The position numbers were made by a program, and so were the translations under genes. This document shows, one piece after another, positions 27,172 to 36,684 of a stretch of 64,000 nucleotides of DNA (position 1 is its first letter; the number at the start of each line of letters is the position of its first letter). Under the pieces are notes generated by a model. That model was not told where the DNA came from, made no database searches, and saw only the letters and a program-made list of their open reading frames with translations. The DNA is from Candidatus Tumulicola sp. (GTDB lineage: Bacteria > Vulcanimicrobiota > Vulcanimicrobiia > Vulcanimicrobiales > Vulcanimicrobiaceae), in contig DASXDT010000005.1 of the NCBI GenBank assembly GCA_036490475.1, forward strand, positions 186,001 through 250,000. The letters run 5' to 3'.

Positions 27172-28081
27172 TCGATAACGCTTCCTTTCCATGACGGTCG
27201 ATGAACGTGAGTTCGGATACTCCGGACTTGTCGAGCTGTCCTAAATCGAGCGCTTTCATGCGTTCGAATTGTCGGTACGTCGCCTGCGCGAGCGGCAGCG
27301 ATAATCCCGTTCCGGCGGCCATGCCCAGCGCGATCCCCGAATCTTTCGCGGCGTGCTCGGCTGAGAAGTAGACGTCGTGATCGCGATGTTGCATGTCGGC
27401 GCCGTCGGTCTCGAGCACGCGCGAGTTCGCGCCCGTCTGCGAAAAGATTTCGCGAACGACGTCGAGATCGAGGCCTAATGCGTCGGCTAAGCCGAGCCCT
27501 TCGGCCAAACCGGCCGTGTTGATATTCATGACCATGTTGACGAGCGCTTTCACTTGCGCCGCTCGGCCGGCCTCGCCGACGTACTTCAACGACGCGCTCA
27601 TTTGTTCGAGCAGCGGTTTGACGTCCTCGAACGCTTCTTTGCGGCCGCCGATCATCAAATACAACGAACCGTTGCGAGCTTGCGGAATCGAGCTCGCCAT
27701 GCACGCTTCGAGCGCTTTCGCACCGGCAAGCTCGGCGCGCCGTTCGATTTCGACGTGCACCTGGGGCGAAACGGTCGCGCAGTTGATAAAGATCGTGCCC
27801 GCGGCGTCTCGCAATAAGCTATCGGCGTTTGGGTCTTCGCTAAAAATCTGCTCCATGGCAGCGTCGTCGACGACGACGGTGATCACGATGTCGGACAACG
27901 CCGTAACGTTTGCCAACGTCGTGACCACCTCACCGCCTGTGTCCCGAGCCGTTTCGCGCGCCGCTTCGGGACGAGTATCGTATAACGCCTCGATGGCGTA
28001 TCCGACGTCGTTCAGGCGCCGGGCGATATTCGCACCCATGCGCCCGGTGCCGACGATCCCGATGTGCGGCGCGTCAACCAT
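27161..28081 (-). CDS. NAD(P)-dependent beta-hydroxyacid dehydrogenase family protein
   Basis: A 306-residue dehydrogenase of the 3-hydroxyisobutyrate / 6-phosphogluconate dehydrogenase-like family. The dinucleotide-binding motif is GIVGTGRMGANIARRL (about 8-23), a substrate loop is seen in ACMASSIPQARNGSLYLMIGG, and the catalytic lysine is in AAQVKALVNMVMN. Substrate could be a short hydroxyacid or tartronate semialdehyde. It begins only 3 bases after the rpoB stop, an unusual place that implies co-transcription with RNA polymerase beta. Confidence 0.87.
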   Translation of the reverse strand: MVDAPHIGIVGTGRMGANIARRLNDVGYAIEALYDTRPEAARETARDTGGEVVTTLANVTALSDIVITVVVDDAAMEQIFSEDPNADSLLRDAAGTIFINCATVSPQVHVEIERRAELAGAKALEACMASSIPQARNGSLYLMIGGRKEAFEDVKPLLEQMSASLKYVGEAGRAAQVKALVNMVMNINTAGLAEGLGLADALGLDLDVVREIFSQTGANSRVLETDGADMQHRDHDVYFSAEHAAKDSGIALGMAAGTGLSLPLAQATYRQFERMKALDLGQLDKSGVSELTFIDRHGKEALSNAG

Positions 28082-28084
28082 CGA

Positions 28085-31000
28085 CTAGTATTCGTCCTCG
28101 TCCTTGCCGTTTTCGATGAATGGCGTTTCTTCTTCATCGCCGTCGGCCGAGGGTTTTTCCTCATCGTAGGTTTCTTCGTCTTCCTCCTCGAGTTCGTAGC
28201 CTTGGCGCCCTTCCTCGACCTCTTCTTCGGGCGCTTCCTCTTCCTCGAATTCCTCGGATTCGGCGTGGGCTGCGGCCGGCGGAGGCGCCGGCAACGGAGC
28301 GGCGGTGTCGATCGGCTTGCTGTCGTCGATCTCTTCCTCTTCCTCCTCTTCCACTTCAACGGCCTGACCCGGACCCTCAGCCGCGCCGGCTTCGGCAATG
28401 GCTTCGCTGGCCGCGACGGCGGTCTGCGAAACCAGAGGCTGTTCGTCGCCCATCAACAGACCGTACTCGCGGCGCTCGCTTTCGCCCATGTCGTCTTCGG
28501 GCGAACGAATCTCCACCTCTTCGCGATTTTCCGTCAATACTTTGACGTCGAGCGCGAGCGATTGGAGTTCCTTGATGAGCACCTTGAACGATTCCGGAAC
28601 GCCCGGTTCCATGACGTTCTCGCCTTTGACGATCGCTTCGTACGTCTTGACGCGACCGACGACGTCGTCGGACTTGACCGTCAAGAGTTCTTGCAGCGTG
28701 TACGCCGCGCCGTACGCTTCGAGCGCCCAGACTTCCATTTCGCCGAAACGCTGGCCGCCGAACTGCGCTTTACCACCCAACGGCTGTTGCGTGATCATCG
28801 AGTACGGACCGGTCGAACGCGCGTGGATCTTATCGTCGACCAAGTGAGCCAGCTTGAGCATGTAGATCAATCCAACCGCGATCGGACGCGAGAAGCGTTC
28901 GCCCGAACGTCCGTCGCGCAGCCACGTTTTGCCGTCGGCCGGTAAGCCGGCGTCTTGCAGCCACTCGGCGATGTCCTCGGCGTGCGCGCCGTCGAACACC
29001 GGCGTCGCAACGCTCATGCCAAGCATGCGCGCCGCCCAACCGAGATGCGTCTCCATGATCTGTCCGAGGTTCATGCGCGAAGGTACCCCCAGCGGGTTCA
29101 GAACGATGTCGACCGGCGAGCCGTCTTCCATATACGGCATATCTTCTTCCGGCAGCACCTTGGCGATGACGCCCTTGTTACCGTGCCGTCCGGCCATTTT
29201 GTCGCCTTGCAGAATCTTACGTTTCTGCGCGACGTAGACGCGTACCAAGTGGTTCACGCCCGGCGACAGCTCGTCGCCATTTTCACGCGAGAACACCTTG
29301 ACGTCGATAATCTTGCCTTTTTCGCCGTGCGGTACTTTCAAGCTGGTGTCGCGTACTTCACGCGACTTTTCGCCGAAGATGGCCCGTAACAGACGTTCCT
29401 CGGCCGTAAGCTCGGTCTCGCCCTTGGGCGTAACTTTGCCGACCAGAATGTCTTCCGGACGCACTTCGGCGCCGACGCGAATGATGCCACGCTCGTCGAG
29501 ATCCTTGAGCGCGTCTTCACCGACGTTGGGAATATCGCGCGTGATCTCTTCCGGCCCGAGTTTGGTATCGCGGGCTTCGCACTCGTACTCCTCGATGTGA
29601 ATCGAGGTGAAGCGATCTTCCTTGACCATGCGTTCGCTGATCAGGATCGCGTCTTCGTAGTTGTAGCCTTCCCACGGCATGAACGCCACCAGCACGTTTT
29701 GTCCGAGCGCCAGCTCGCCTTCATCCGACGACGGGCCATCGGCCAGAATTTGGCCGGCTACGACCGCATCGCCGAGTCCGACGATCGGACGCTGGTTAAT
29801 GCACGTTCCGGCGTTGCTGCGAACGAACTTCAGCAACTCGTAGCGCGTTTCGACGCCGTCGGCGCCGGCCAACACGATGGCTTTGGCATCGACCGACGTC
29901 ACCGTGCCCGCAGCATCGGCTACGATAAGGCTTCCAGAATCCTTGGCTGAGCGATATTCCATGCCGGTGCCGACGATCGGCGTTTCCGGACGCAGCAGCG
30001 GCACCGCTTGCCGTTGCATGTTGGCACCCATCAACGCGCGGTTGGCGTCGTCATGTTCCAAGAACGGAATCAACGCAGTCGCCACCGAGACGATCTGTTT
30101 CGGCGAAACGTCCATCAAATGCACGCGCGCTGCCGGTTCTTCGATATACTTTTCGGCATAGCGGCACACGACCGAATCGGTCATGATGTGGCCGTTCCCG
30201 GCGTCGACCGGCGTGTTGGCCTGTGCGATGATGTATTCGTCTTCACGATCGGCCGTGAGGTACACGATTTCGTCGGTTACGACGCCTTCTTTCACCACGC
30301 GGTACGGCGTCTCGATGAACCCGAAGCGATTGACGCGTCCGTAGGTCGCGAGCGAGCCGATCAGACCGATGTTCGGGCCTTCCGGCGTTTCGATCGGGCA
30401 GATCCGTCCGTAGTGCGAATGGTGAACGTCGCGAACTTCGAAGCCCGCGCGTTCGCGCGACAGACCACCCGGTCCGAGTGCCGACAAACGACGTTTGTGC
30501 GTGAGTTCGGCCAACGAGTTGGTCTGATCCATGAACTGCGACAACTGCGAGGATCCGAAGAACTCCTTGACGGCTGCCACGACCGGGCGAATGTTGATCA
30601 GCGCTTGCGGCGTTACCGTTTCAATGTCTTGAACGGTCATGCGTTCGCGCACGACGCGTTCGAGACGCAGCAAACCAACGCGGAACTGATTTTGCAGCAG
30701 TTCGCCGACCGACCGCACCCGGCGATTGCCGAGATGGTCGATGTCGTCTTTTTGCACGATGCCGGTGCCCACTTTGATCAATCGGCGAATGACGGCGATC
30801 ATGTCGGCGCGCGTCAAACAGCGCGTTTCGATCGCCGGCATTTCGAGGCCGGCATCGGTGTACTCGTCGATCACGACGTTCGGCGTTTCGAGACGCGCGT
30901 CGACGTCCGGATTCTCGATACGGTAGTGGAACTTCGCGTTCAGCTTGTAGCGGCCGACGCCCGCCAAGTCGTAGCGCTTCTCATCGAAGAACAACGACTC

Positions 31001-31963
31001 GAGCAGTTTCTCCGCGTTTTCGGCGTTTTCGGGCTCGCCGGGACGCAGCTTCTTGTAGATTTCTTTGAGCGCGTCCTCGCGCGTCTTGACGTCCTTGTCC
31101 TTCTCGATCGAGTTGCGGACGAGCGGACTGTCGCCGAACAGTTTGAGGATGGCCTCGTCGGTTTCCCAATTAAAGCCGAGATCCGGGCGCGACAGCGCAC
31201 GGATGAACGTCGACACGTAGATCTTCCGGTTCTTGTCGATGCGGACGCCGATCGTACCCTCGGTCTCGTCGTTCTTGGTACCGTTATCGGTTTCGAACTC
31301 GATCCAAGCGCCGCGGTTCGGGATGATCGTGGCGTTGAAGGTCGGGCGCGAGTTGGTATCCGCGTCTTGGCTGTAATACACGCCCGGCGAGCGCACCAGT
31401 TGGCTCACGATCACGCGCTCGGCGCCGTTGATCATGAAGGTGCCCTTGTCGGTCATGAGCGGGAAGTCGCCCATGAAGATCTCTTGGTCGGGGATACCCT
31501 TGATTTCGCCGGATTCAGCGGTAATGAGACGTACGCGGACGCGCAGCGGGGCGCTGTAGGTCATATCCCGCTCGCGGCACTCTTCGATCGTATACTTCGG
31601 CTCGCCGAGGCTGTGTTCGCCGAACTCGAGGATCAGGTTACCGGTAAAATCCTTGATGGGCGATATCGACGAAAATGCTTCCGCTAGGCCCTCGGTCTTG
31701 AACCAATCGAAGGAAGCCTTTTGCAGCTCGATCAGGTTCGGGATTTCGAGGACGTCGGAAATCTTCGCGAAGGTGTAGCGTTCGCGCTTGGGTCCCGGGT
31801 CGGGCGGTTGCGCGACCGTGAAGGCGCCGGTCGGCATCGGGAAGGTCGCCGGCATGACCCTGGAAGCACTATTGGCGACGGCCGTCATGGCCGCGCGTTT
31901 CGACTTGCCCTTGCCGCCTGCGGTGGATTTCGCAGGAGCTTTTTGAGCTGTCGTCTTCGCCAT
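28085..31963 (-). CDS. rpoB: DNA-directed RNA polymerase subunit beta, with acidic C-terminal tail
   Basis: The 1292-residue beta subunit. Start ATG 31963 ([13 protein letters not shown]) follows AAAGAGAATA; a longer frame to 32029 is less likely. Signatures include the rifampicin region [20 protein letters not shown] and [14 protein letters not shown], the [16 protein letters not shown] active-site loop, and [20 protein letters not shown]. Asp, His and Ser positions that mutate in rifampicin resistance have wild-type residues. The first 60 residues are a basic, Ala/Lys-rich extension. The last roughly 90 residues form a Glu/Asp-rich, probably disordered tail with an Ala/Pro linker, beyond the usual end of RpoB. 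No ribosomal protein genes lie upstream within the window. Confidence 0.97.
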   Translation of the reverse strand: MAKTTAQKAPAKSTAGGKGKSKRAAMTAVANSASRVMPATFPMPTGAFTVAQPPDPGPKRERYTFAKISDVLEIPNLIELQKASFDWFKTEGLAEAFSSISPIKDFTGNLILEFGEHSLGEPKYTIEECRERDMTYSAPLRVRVRLITAESGEIKGIPDQEIFMGDFPLMTDKGTFMINGAERVIVSQLVRSPGVYYSQDADTNSRPTFNATIIPNRGAWIEFETDNGTKNDETEGTIGVRIDKNRKIYVSTFIRALSRPDLGFNWETDEAILKLFGDSPLVRNSIEKDKDVKTREDALKEIYKKLRPGEPENAENAEKLLESLFFDEKRYDLAGVGRYKLNAKFHYRIENPDVDARLETPNVVIDEYTDAGLEMPAIETRCLTRADMIAVIRRLIKVGTGIVQKDDIDHLGNRRVRSVGELLQNQFRVGLLRLERVVRERMTVQDIETVTPQALINIRPVVAAVKEFFGSSQLSQFMDQTNSLAELTHKRRLSALGPGGLSRERAGFEVRDVHHSHYGRICPIETPEGPNIGLIGSLATYGRVNRFGFIETPYRVVKEGVVTDEIVYLTADREDEYIIAQANTPVDAGNGHIMTDSVVCRYAEKYIEEPAARVHLMDVSPKQIVSVATALIPFLEHDDANRALMGANMQRQAVPLLRPETPIVGTGMEYRSAKDSGSLIVADAAGTVTSVDAKAIVLAGADGVETRYELLKFVRSNAGTCINQRPIVGLGDAVVAGQILADGPSSDEGELALGQNVLVAFMPWEGYNYEDAILISERMVKEDRFTSIHIEEYECEARDTKLGPEEITRDIPNVGEDALKDLDERGIIRVGAEVRPEDILVGKVTPKGETELTAEERLLRAIFGEKSREVRDTSLKVPHGEKGKIIDVKVFSRENGDELSPGVNHLVRVYVAQKRKILQGDKMAGRHGNKGVIAKVLPEEDMPYMEDGSPVDIVLNPLGVPSRMNLGQIMETHLGWAARMLGMSVATPVFDGAHAEDIAEWLQDAGLPADGKTWLRDGRSGERFSRPIAVGLIYMLKLAHLVDDKIHARSTGPYSMITQQPLGGKAQFGGQRFGEMEVWALEAYGAAYTLQELLTVKSDDVVGRVKTYEAIVKGENVMEPGVPESFKVLIKELQSLALDVKVLTENREEVEIRSPEDDMGESERREYGLLMGDEQPLVSQTAVAASEAIAEAGAAEGPGQAVEVEEEEEEEIDDSKPIDTAAPLPAPPPAAAHAESEEFEEEEAPEEEVEEGRQGYELEEEDEETYDEEKPSADGDEEETPFIENGKDEDEY

Positions 31964-32240
31964 TATTCTCTTTCTCTGTTGGACGATTTTAAAAGGAAAT
32001 GCGTTCGTTCTGGGCGGAAGTTGACGCACGCGAAATAGACGAGCTCACGCTCTACTGGCTGCAGAGGTGGACCCGCCTGGCTTCTTATTGTGGACTATTC
32101 GCCCCGGGGCATAGACGCACAGTCTAACACCGCGTCGCGGAAAGCGCAAGGAACCCTGCCCCCCGACCCGACGTTGGTCGGACGTATCCACACTCGCACC
32201 GAGCGGGGACCCGACTGCTCGCCACCAGAATCCGGCGTAC

Positions 32241-32594
32241 ATGCGATGGTTTGCGGGCATAGCGATCGGCTACGTGGCCCTCATGCTGATTGCCTTAGGT
32301 GCGATCCAATTGCTGGCGCGGGCCAACCGCGACCCGGCAGTCGAGTACATCGCCCCGACCGGCGAGTACACGCTGCGCATCTACCGAGACGCCCCCATTC
32401 CAGCATTTTTCGGAGCGCATGGTGACGCGCCGGGAGAACTCGAGGTGGACGACTCGGCCGGCCGCGTGATGGACTCCGAGCACGTGCCAGACGTCGAGAG
32501 CATCACCGAAATTCAGTGGGAGCGCTACAGGGTGGACTTCCGGTACCGGGATGGCGCCGGCATCTATCGGGGCGCCCTTAACCTGGCGCAGTAG
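32241..32594 (+). CDS. Small single-span membrane protein, unknown function
   Basis: A 117-residue protein with one N-terminal transmembrane segment (IAIGYVALMLIALGAIQLLA, about 7-26) and a 90-residue soluble part with a run of beta strands (YIAPTGEYTLRIYRD, WERYRVDFRYRDGAGIYRG). The span lacks a clear cleavage site, so it is probably a membrane anchor. It stands alone on the plus strand, divergent from rpoB with 277 bases between starts and tail to tail with dxs (3 bases apart). I do not recognise the family. Confidence 0.6.
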   Translation: MRWFAGIAIGYVALMLIALGAIQLLARANRDPAVEYIAPTGEYTLRIYRDAPIPAFFGAHGDAPGELEVDDSAGRVMDSEHVPDVESITEIQWERYRVDFRYRDGAGIYRGALNLAQ

Positions 32595-32597
32595 GGC

Positions 32598-34499
32598 CTA
32601 AACGGCCACCGGGATCCCGACGACGCGGCCGATCCGTTCGGCCAGCGACTGCGGCGTGAGCCCAAAGAGAACGCGCTGTTTATCTTGCGAATCGTGCTGC
32701 ACGAGCGTGTTTCCGACGCCCACACGTTCCACCGCGATCGGCAGGCAGCGGTCTGAAACGAACTCGGCGACGGCCGAGCCGAAACCGCCGTCCAGCGAAT
32801 GTTCTTCCAGCGTGATCAGCAGATCGTGATCGCGCGCTAACTCGACGATCAAATCGCCGTCGAGCGGCTTCGCAAACCGCGCGTTGACGATCGTCGGCAG
32901 CGAACTCGTATTTCCGCCGGCTTTCAAGAGCGCGTGTGCGGCTAACGCGATATCGCAGGTCGTGCCGTATGCGAACACGGCCACGCCCGTGCCGCGACGA
33001 AGCACTTCGGCCTTGCCCTGCACGATCGGCGCGTGTTCCGCTTCGTCAACACAGCTGCTCGAACCGCGCGGATACCGAATGGCAGCCGGAGCGGCAATCG
33101 AGAGCGCGTGCTCCAGCATGGGCTGCAACTCGGCCTCGCAGCGCGGCGCCATCAGCGTAATATTGGGAAGCGTGCGCAGATAGGCGACGTCGTATAAGCC
33201 CATGTGCGTCGGGCCGTCGTCGCCGACGAAGCCTGCGCGGTCCATGCAAAACACGACCGGCAGTTCTTGCACGACAACGTCGTGGACGATCTGGTCGTAG
33301 GCGCGTTGCAGGAACGTCGAGTAGATCGCGCAGACCGGGCGCAAGCCGCTGGCGGCCAAACCGGCAGCGAAACACACCGCGTGTGCCTCGGCGATACCCA
33401 CGTCGAAATAGCGCTCGGGAAAGCGCTTTCCGAACTTCGAGAGACCGGTGCCGTCGGGCATTGCGGCGGTGATACCGACGACGCGGTGATCCTTTTCGGC
33501 GATTGCGATCATCGCGTCGCCGAACACGTCTTGGAACTTCGGACGCGCCCCAGGCGCGCTCTTTTTCGAACCATCGCTCGGTTCGAACGCATTAGCTCCA
33601 ACGCCGTGAAACGAGCGCGAATCCCGCTCGGCAGGCTCGTAGCCTTTGCCTTTGATCGTGCGAACGTGCACGAGCACCGGGTGTTTAAAATCTTGCGCCG
33701 TGCGCAGTGCGTCGACCACCACATCGTAGTTGTGGCCGTCGATCGGGCCCATATAGCGGAAACCTAGCTCTTCGAAGATGACCGCGGCCTTCTCGGTGGG
33801 CGAGATGAATCGCATTGCGCCGAGCTCGGCCGACTCGATCGCCTTTTTGGCTGCGCCGCCGAGCGGAATGCGATCCAGCACCATCTTGCCGGTCTTGCGC
33901 GCCAACTTGGCAAACGGTTTCGAACGTAAGACCGAGAGATACGCCGCGATCGATCCGACGTTGGGCGCGATCGACATCTCGTTGTCGTTCAGCACTACTA
34001 TGAACGGGCCACCTGAGGCTCCAGCGTTGTTGAGCGCTTCGTAGGCTAATCCACCGGTCAGCGCGCCATCGCCGATGACCGCGACGACCGTCTCGCTGCC
34101 GCCCATGAGATCGCGCGCCTGGGCCATGCCCAGCGCCGCCGACACCGACGTGCTCGCGTGACCGGCACCGAATGCATCGTACGGCGATTCGGATCGCATC
34201 GAGAAACCAGAAAGACCGCCGCCTTTACGAATCGAGCCGAAACGATCGCGACGACCGGTGAGGATTTTGTGGACGTACGTCTGGTGGCTGACGTCCCAGA
34301 CAAGCTTATCGTTCGGTAGATCGAGCACCGTGTGGAGCGCCAGCGTGAGTTCGACGACGCCGAGGTTGGGCGCGAGGTGCCCGCCGTTAACGGCGCACGT
34401 TTGCACCAGCATCTCTCGAATCTCGGCGGCAAGGAGGTCGATATCTTCGCGATCCAGGCGTCGTACGTCGGCGGGTGACTCGATTTTCTCTACGATCAT
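32598..34499 (-). CDS. dxs: 1-deoxy-D-xylulose-5-phosphate synthase
   Basis: Condenses pyruvate and glyceraldehyde 3-phosphate to deoxyxylulose phosphate, the first step of the MEP isoprenoid route. From ATG 34499 the protein has 633 residues, normal for the family. Features are the N-terminal SPADVRRLDREDIDLLAAEIR, the thiamine diphosphate motif VIGDGALTGGLAYEALNNAG, the central MDRAGFVGDDGPTHMG pyrimidine-domain stretch, and a C-terminal transketolase domain. The ATG overlaps the stop of the HpnG-like gene as ATGA. The open frame continues upstream but there codes for the other gene in a different frame. It supplies isoprene units for the hopanoid operon at 39.7-48.4 kb. Confidence 0.95.
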   Translation of the reverse strand: MIVEKIESPADVRRLDREDIDLLAAEIREMLVQTCAVNGGHLAPNLGVVELTLALHTVLDLPNDKLVWDVSHQTYVHKILTGRRDRFGSIRKGGGLSGFSMRSESPYDAFGAGHASTSVSAALGMAQARDLMGGSETVVAVIGDGALTGGLAYEALNNAGASGGPFIVVLNDNEMSIAPNVGSIAAYLSVLRSKPFAKLARKTGKMVLDRIPLGGAAKKAIESAELGAMRFISPTEKAAVIFEELGFRYMGPIDGHNYDVVVDALRTAQDFKHPVLVHVRTIKGKGYEPAERDSRSFHGVGANAFEPSDGSKKSAPGARPKFQDVFGDAMIAIAEKDHRVVGITAAMPDGTGLSKFGKRFPERYFDVGIAEAHAVCFAAGLAASGLRPVCAIYSTFLQRAYDQIVHDVVVQELPVVFCMDRAGFVGDDGPTHMGLYDVAYLRTLPNITLMAPRCEAELQPMLEHALSIAAPAAIRYPRGSSSCVDEAEHAPIVQGKAEVLRRGTGVAVFAYGTTCDIALAAHALLKAGGNTSSLPTIVNARFAKPLDGDLIVELARDHDLLITLEEHSLDGGFGSAVAEFVSDRCLPIAVERVGVGNTLVQHDSQDKQRVLFGLTPQSLAERIGRVVGIPVAV

Positions 34500-35107
34500 G
34501 TCGATTGGGCGCGCTTCGGCGAAGCCAAACCTATCTCCCCGGCCAGCGCGTAGCGTACTATTTGCGCCGCCCGGCGCGCGTACGACGGCGCAAATCGCGC
34601 CAGCCAAAGGGCCTGCGGCCAATTCCAGGGGCGCAGCATTGCCGTAGTGGGCCGAATCCAATCCGCCGAGAGTTCCCGCTCGGGCGTATCGAGGACGACG
34701 CGAACCGCGGCGACTGCGTCCGAACGAAGCAACGCCGTTTCCATATCGACGCCCGCGAAACCGCAGCGCGCCCATCGCGCTCGTTCGGATCCTCGAACGA
34801 TCGCATCCGACGTGAGCATCGGGTCGGTAATGGGTTCGAAGCCGAGCGCACGTGCCGCAGCAATCAGCGCGCCCACCCATTGCGGATCGCACGCACGACG
34901 CGTTCCGTCGGCGAGCCCAGTTTCGGTTGGAATCAACACCGTGCCGCTTGGAACGTCCTCGCGCAATCCGCCGGCGATACCGCAACTGATTGCCGTCGCG
35001 ATGCCGTGGCCGTCGAATTCGACGAGTGCGATGCCGGTTTCGTAAACGCGAACGCCGTCGACCTCCTTACGCGCGGCGTTCGCTTCTAAACGCGTCGCCG
35101 CAACCAC
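34496..35107 (-). CDS. hpnG: HpnG-like hopanoid-associated phosphorylase
   Basis: A 203-residue member of the nucleoside phosphorylase/nucleosidase superfamily. Key stretches are ISCGIAGGLRED, GTVLIPTE and the purine-ribose binding GVDMETALL, where the Glu is the usual ribose ligand. In hopanoid producers HpnG removes adenine from adenosylhopane made by HpnH. Coupling to dxs by ATGA and the presence of hpnH at 40.7 kb in the same window favour HpnG over other nucleosidases such as MTA/SAH or futalosine hydrolase. The start is GTG at 35107; no better start exists between it and the VOC gene upstream. Confidence 0.78.
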   Translation of the reverse strand: MVAATRLEANAARKEVDGVRVYETGIALVEFDGHGIATAISCGIAGGLREDVPSGTVLIPTETGLADGTRRACDPQWVGALIAAARALGFEPITDPMLTSDAIVRGSERARWARCGFAGVDMETALLRSDAVAAVRVVLDTPERELSADWIRPTTAMLRPWNWPQALWLARFAPSYARRAAQIVRYALAGEIGLASPKRAQST

Positions 35108-35130
35108 GGCGACGCGATCGATTGCAGGAT

Positions 35131-35502
35131 CTACGATGACTTCAGCTTGTGCAGGACGACCTTATTGCCTTCGGTATCGTCGATCATTACCATGAAACAG
35201 CTCGGGCTTTCGTGCTGCATGACGATCTCGATCTTGTTTGCTTTCAAGCTCTCGACCGTCTTGTCGAAGTCGTCGACCGCAAACAAAATGCAGTTGCTCG
35301 GCTGAAACGGCATCATGTCGTTGCCGCTCCACAATCCGAACGTGCTGCCGTCGGAAAGTTCGAACTCCGCGCCGGCATCGCCGTCGAAGATCTTCGTGGG
35401 CTTCATCCCGATCACGTCGCGATAGAACGCGATCGCGCGCGGCACGTCTTTGGCCATATATCCGACGAGGTCCATGCCCGTCACGTGAAATGTATTACTC
35501 AT
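35131..35502 (-). CDS. VOC (glyoxalase/bleomycin-resistance fold) protein
   Basis: A 123-residue protein with the VOC fold: DLVGYMAKDVPRAIAFYRDVIG is the first module's strand-helix, and FAVDDFDKTVESLKANKIE the second. GAEFELSDGSTFGLW contains a possible metal-ligand Glu, and DTEGNKVVLHKL closes the second module. Its function is not predictable. It lies just upstream of the hpnG-dxs pair (23 bases), so all three may form one transcript. Confidence 0.85.
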   Translation of the reverse strand: MSNTFHVTGMDLVGYMAKDVPRAIAFYRDVIGMKPTKIFDGDAGAEFELSDGSTFGLWSGNDMMPFQPSNCILFAVDDFDKTVESLKANKIEIVMQHESPSCFMVMIDDTEGNKVVLHKLKSS

Positions 35503-35544
35503 GGCGATGTTCGTTAAGGCCTACCGGCGAACGTTCCTACGGCA

Positions 35545-36684
35545 ATGAAGCGGGCTCGAAGCGGATGGATCGCCGCATGCGGAGCGATCGTCGCGAGCGC
35601 ATCGCTGGCGGCGGCGCCGATCGCCAACGATTCGGCTGGAAGTCCGATCACCGTCATCGCCGCGCGCGACCACCCGTTTACCGCGCTGCCGTCAAAAGAC
35701 GGTTCGACGCTCTTCATATCGATCGTGCGGGACCGCGGCCCGAACGGGATCCTCGTCGTCCATCGATCCAACGGTGCGTATCGCGCCGGAGCGTTCGTGC
35801 CGGTCGATGGCGCTCCCACCGGACTTGCCCTGACGCCCGACGGACGGACGCTGCTCGTCGGAGCCGACGATCGCTACGCGGCGCTGTCGGCAACGGCCGC
35901 CGAACGCGACGAAATCCCGCCCATTTCGTACCTCCGCAACCATTTCACCAACGCCGCGATCGAGGTCGTTCCATCGATCGACGGCACGCATGCGTTTTTT
36001 TCGAACGAGCATGATGACAGCGTCGGGATCGTCGCGCTCGGGGCGACGGCCGGCGGGAATCCATCGCTTACGTTCACCGGTCGGATCGCGACCGAGCACC
36101 TACCCGTTGGAATGGCGCTTTCGCCCGACGGCGCGCGGCTGTACGTCACGAGCGAAATTGGATTCGGGCGCCCGGCGGTCTGCGAGAAGGGACGGCACGC
36201 CGGCAGCGTGGCCGTCATCGACGTCGCGGCAGCCACCTCGAATCTGCCCAAACACGCCGTTCTTTCGACGGCGACGGCCGGCTGCGGGGCGGTCCGCATT
36301 GCGATCGATCCCGACGGGCGGACCGCGTGGGTGACGTTGCGCGGCGAGAATTCCCTGGCAGCGTTCGATGCAAACAAGCTCGTCTCTGACCCAGCGCATG
36401 CGCTGCTGCGAAAGGTGCGCGTCGGAGCGTTCCCGGTCGGTTTAGCGCTCGTACGAAACGGCGCCGTCGCGTTCGTGGCAAACTCCAACCGCTTCGATAA
36501 AAGCGCCACGAACTCGACGGTGGATGCGGTCGACACTGCTGCCGCGCTATCGGGCGGCGACGCAATCGTACGATCGTATCCGACCGGGGCTTTCCCGCGC
36601 GAGCTTCGCGAAGCGCCGCAGCACGACGTCGTCTACCTTACAAACTACAACGGCGGAACCGTCGAGGTTATTCCGATCCAGTAA
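35545..36684 (+). CDS. Exported beta-propeller (YncE/YVTN-like) protein
   Basis: A 379-residue protein with a signal peptide (MKRARSGWIAACGAIVASAS, likely cut near SLAAAPIA). The body is made of repeated blades with the pattern G-x-x-P-x-G-(L/M)-A-L-(T/S)-P-D-G-x-x-L-x-V, seen as GLALTPDGRTLLV, GMALSPDGARLYV and RIAIDPDGRTAWV. These are typical of YVTN/lactonase-like propellers, which bind ligands or partner proteins in the periplasm. Two cysteines (AVCEKG and TAGCGAV) could form a disulfide. It is convergent with, and overlaps by 17 bases, the gene at 36668. Confidence 0.78.
   Translation: MKRARSGWIAACGAIVASASLAAAPIANDSAGSPITVIAARDHPFTALPSKDGSTLFISIVRDRGPNGILVVHRSNGAYRAGAFVPVDGAPTGLALTPDGRTLLVGADDRYAALSATAAERDEIPPISYLRNHFTNAAIEVVPSIDGTHAFFSNEHDDSVGIVALGATAGGNPSLTFTGRIATEHLPVGMALSPDGARLYVTSEIGFGRPAVCEKGRHAGSVAVIDVAAATSNLPKHAVLSTATAGCGAVRIAIDPDGRTAWVTLRGENSLAAFDANKLVSDPAHALLRKVRVGAFPVGLALVRNGAVAFVANSNRFDKSATNSTVDAVDTAAALSGGDAIVRSYPTGAFPRELREAPQHDVVYLTNYNGGTVEVIPIQ

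Noticed and set aside
30008..31687. Long plus-strand open frame of 559 codons antisense to rpoB
   Set aside because: It mirrors the codon phase of rpoB, is rich in Arg, His, Val and Asp as GC-rich antisense frames are, and shows no domain; rpoB on the other strand is certain.
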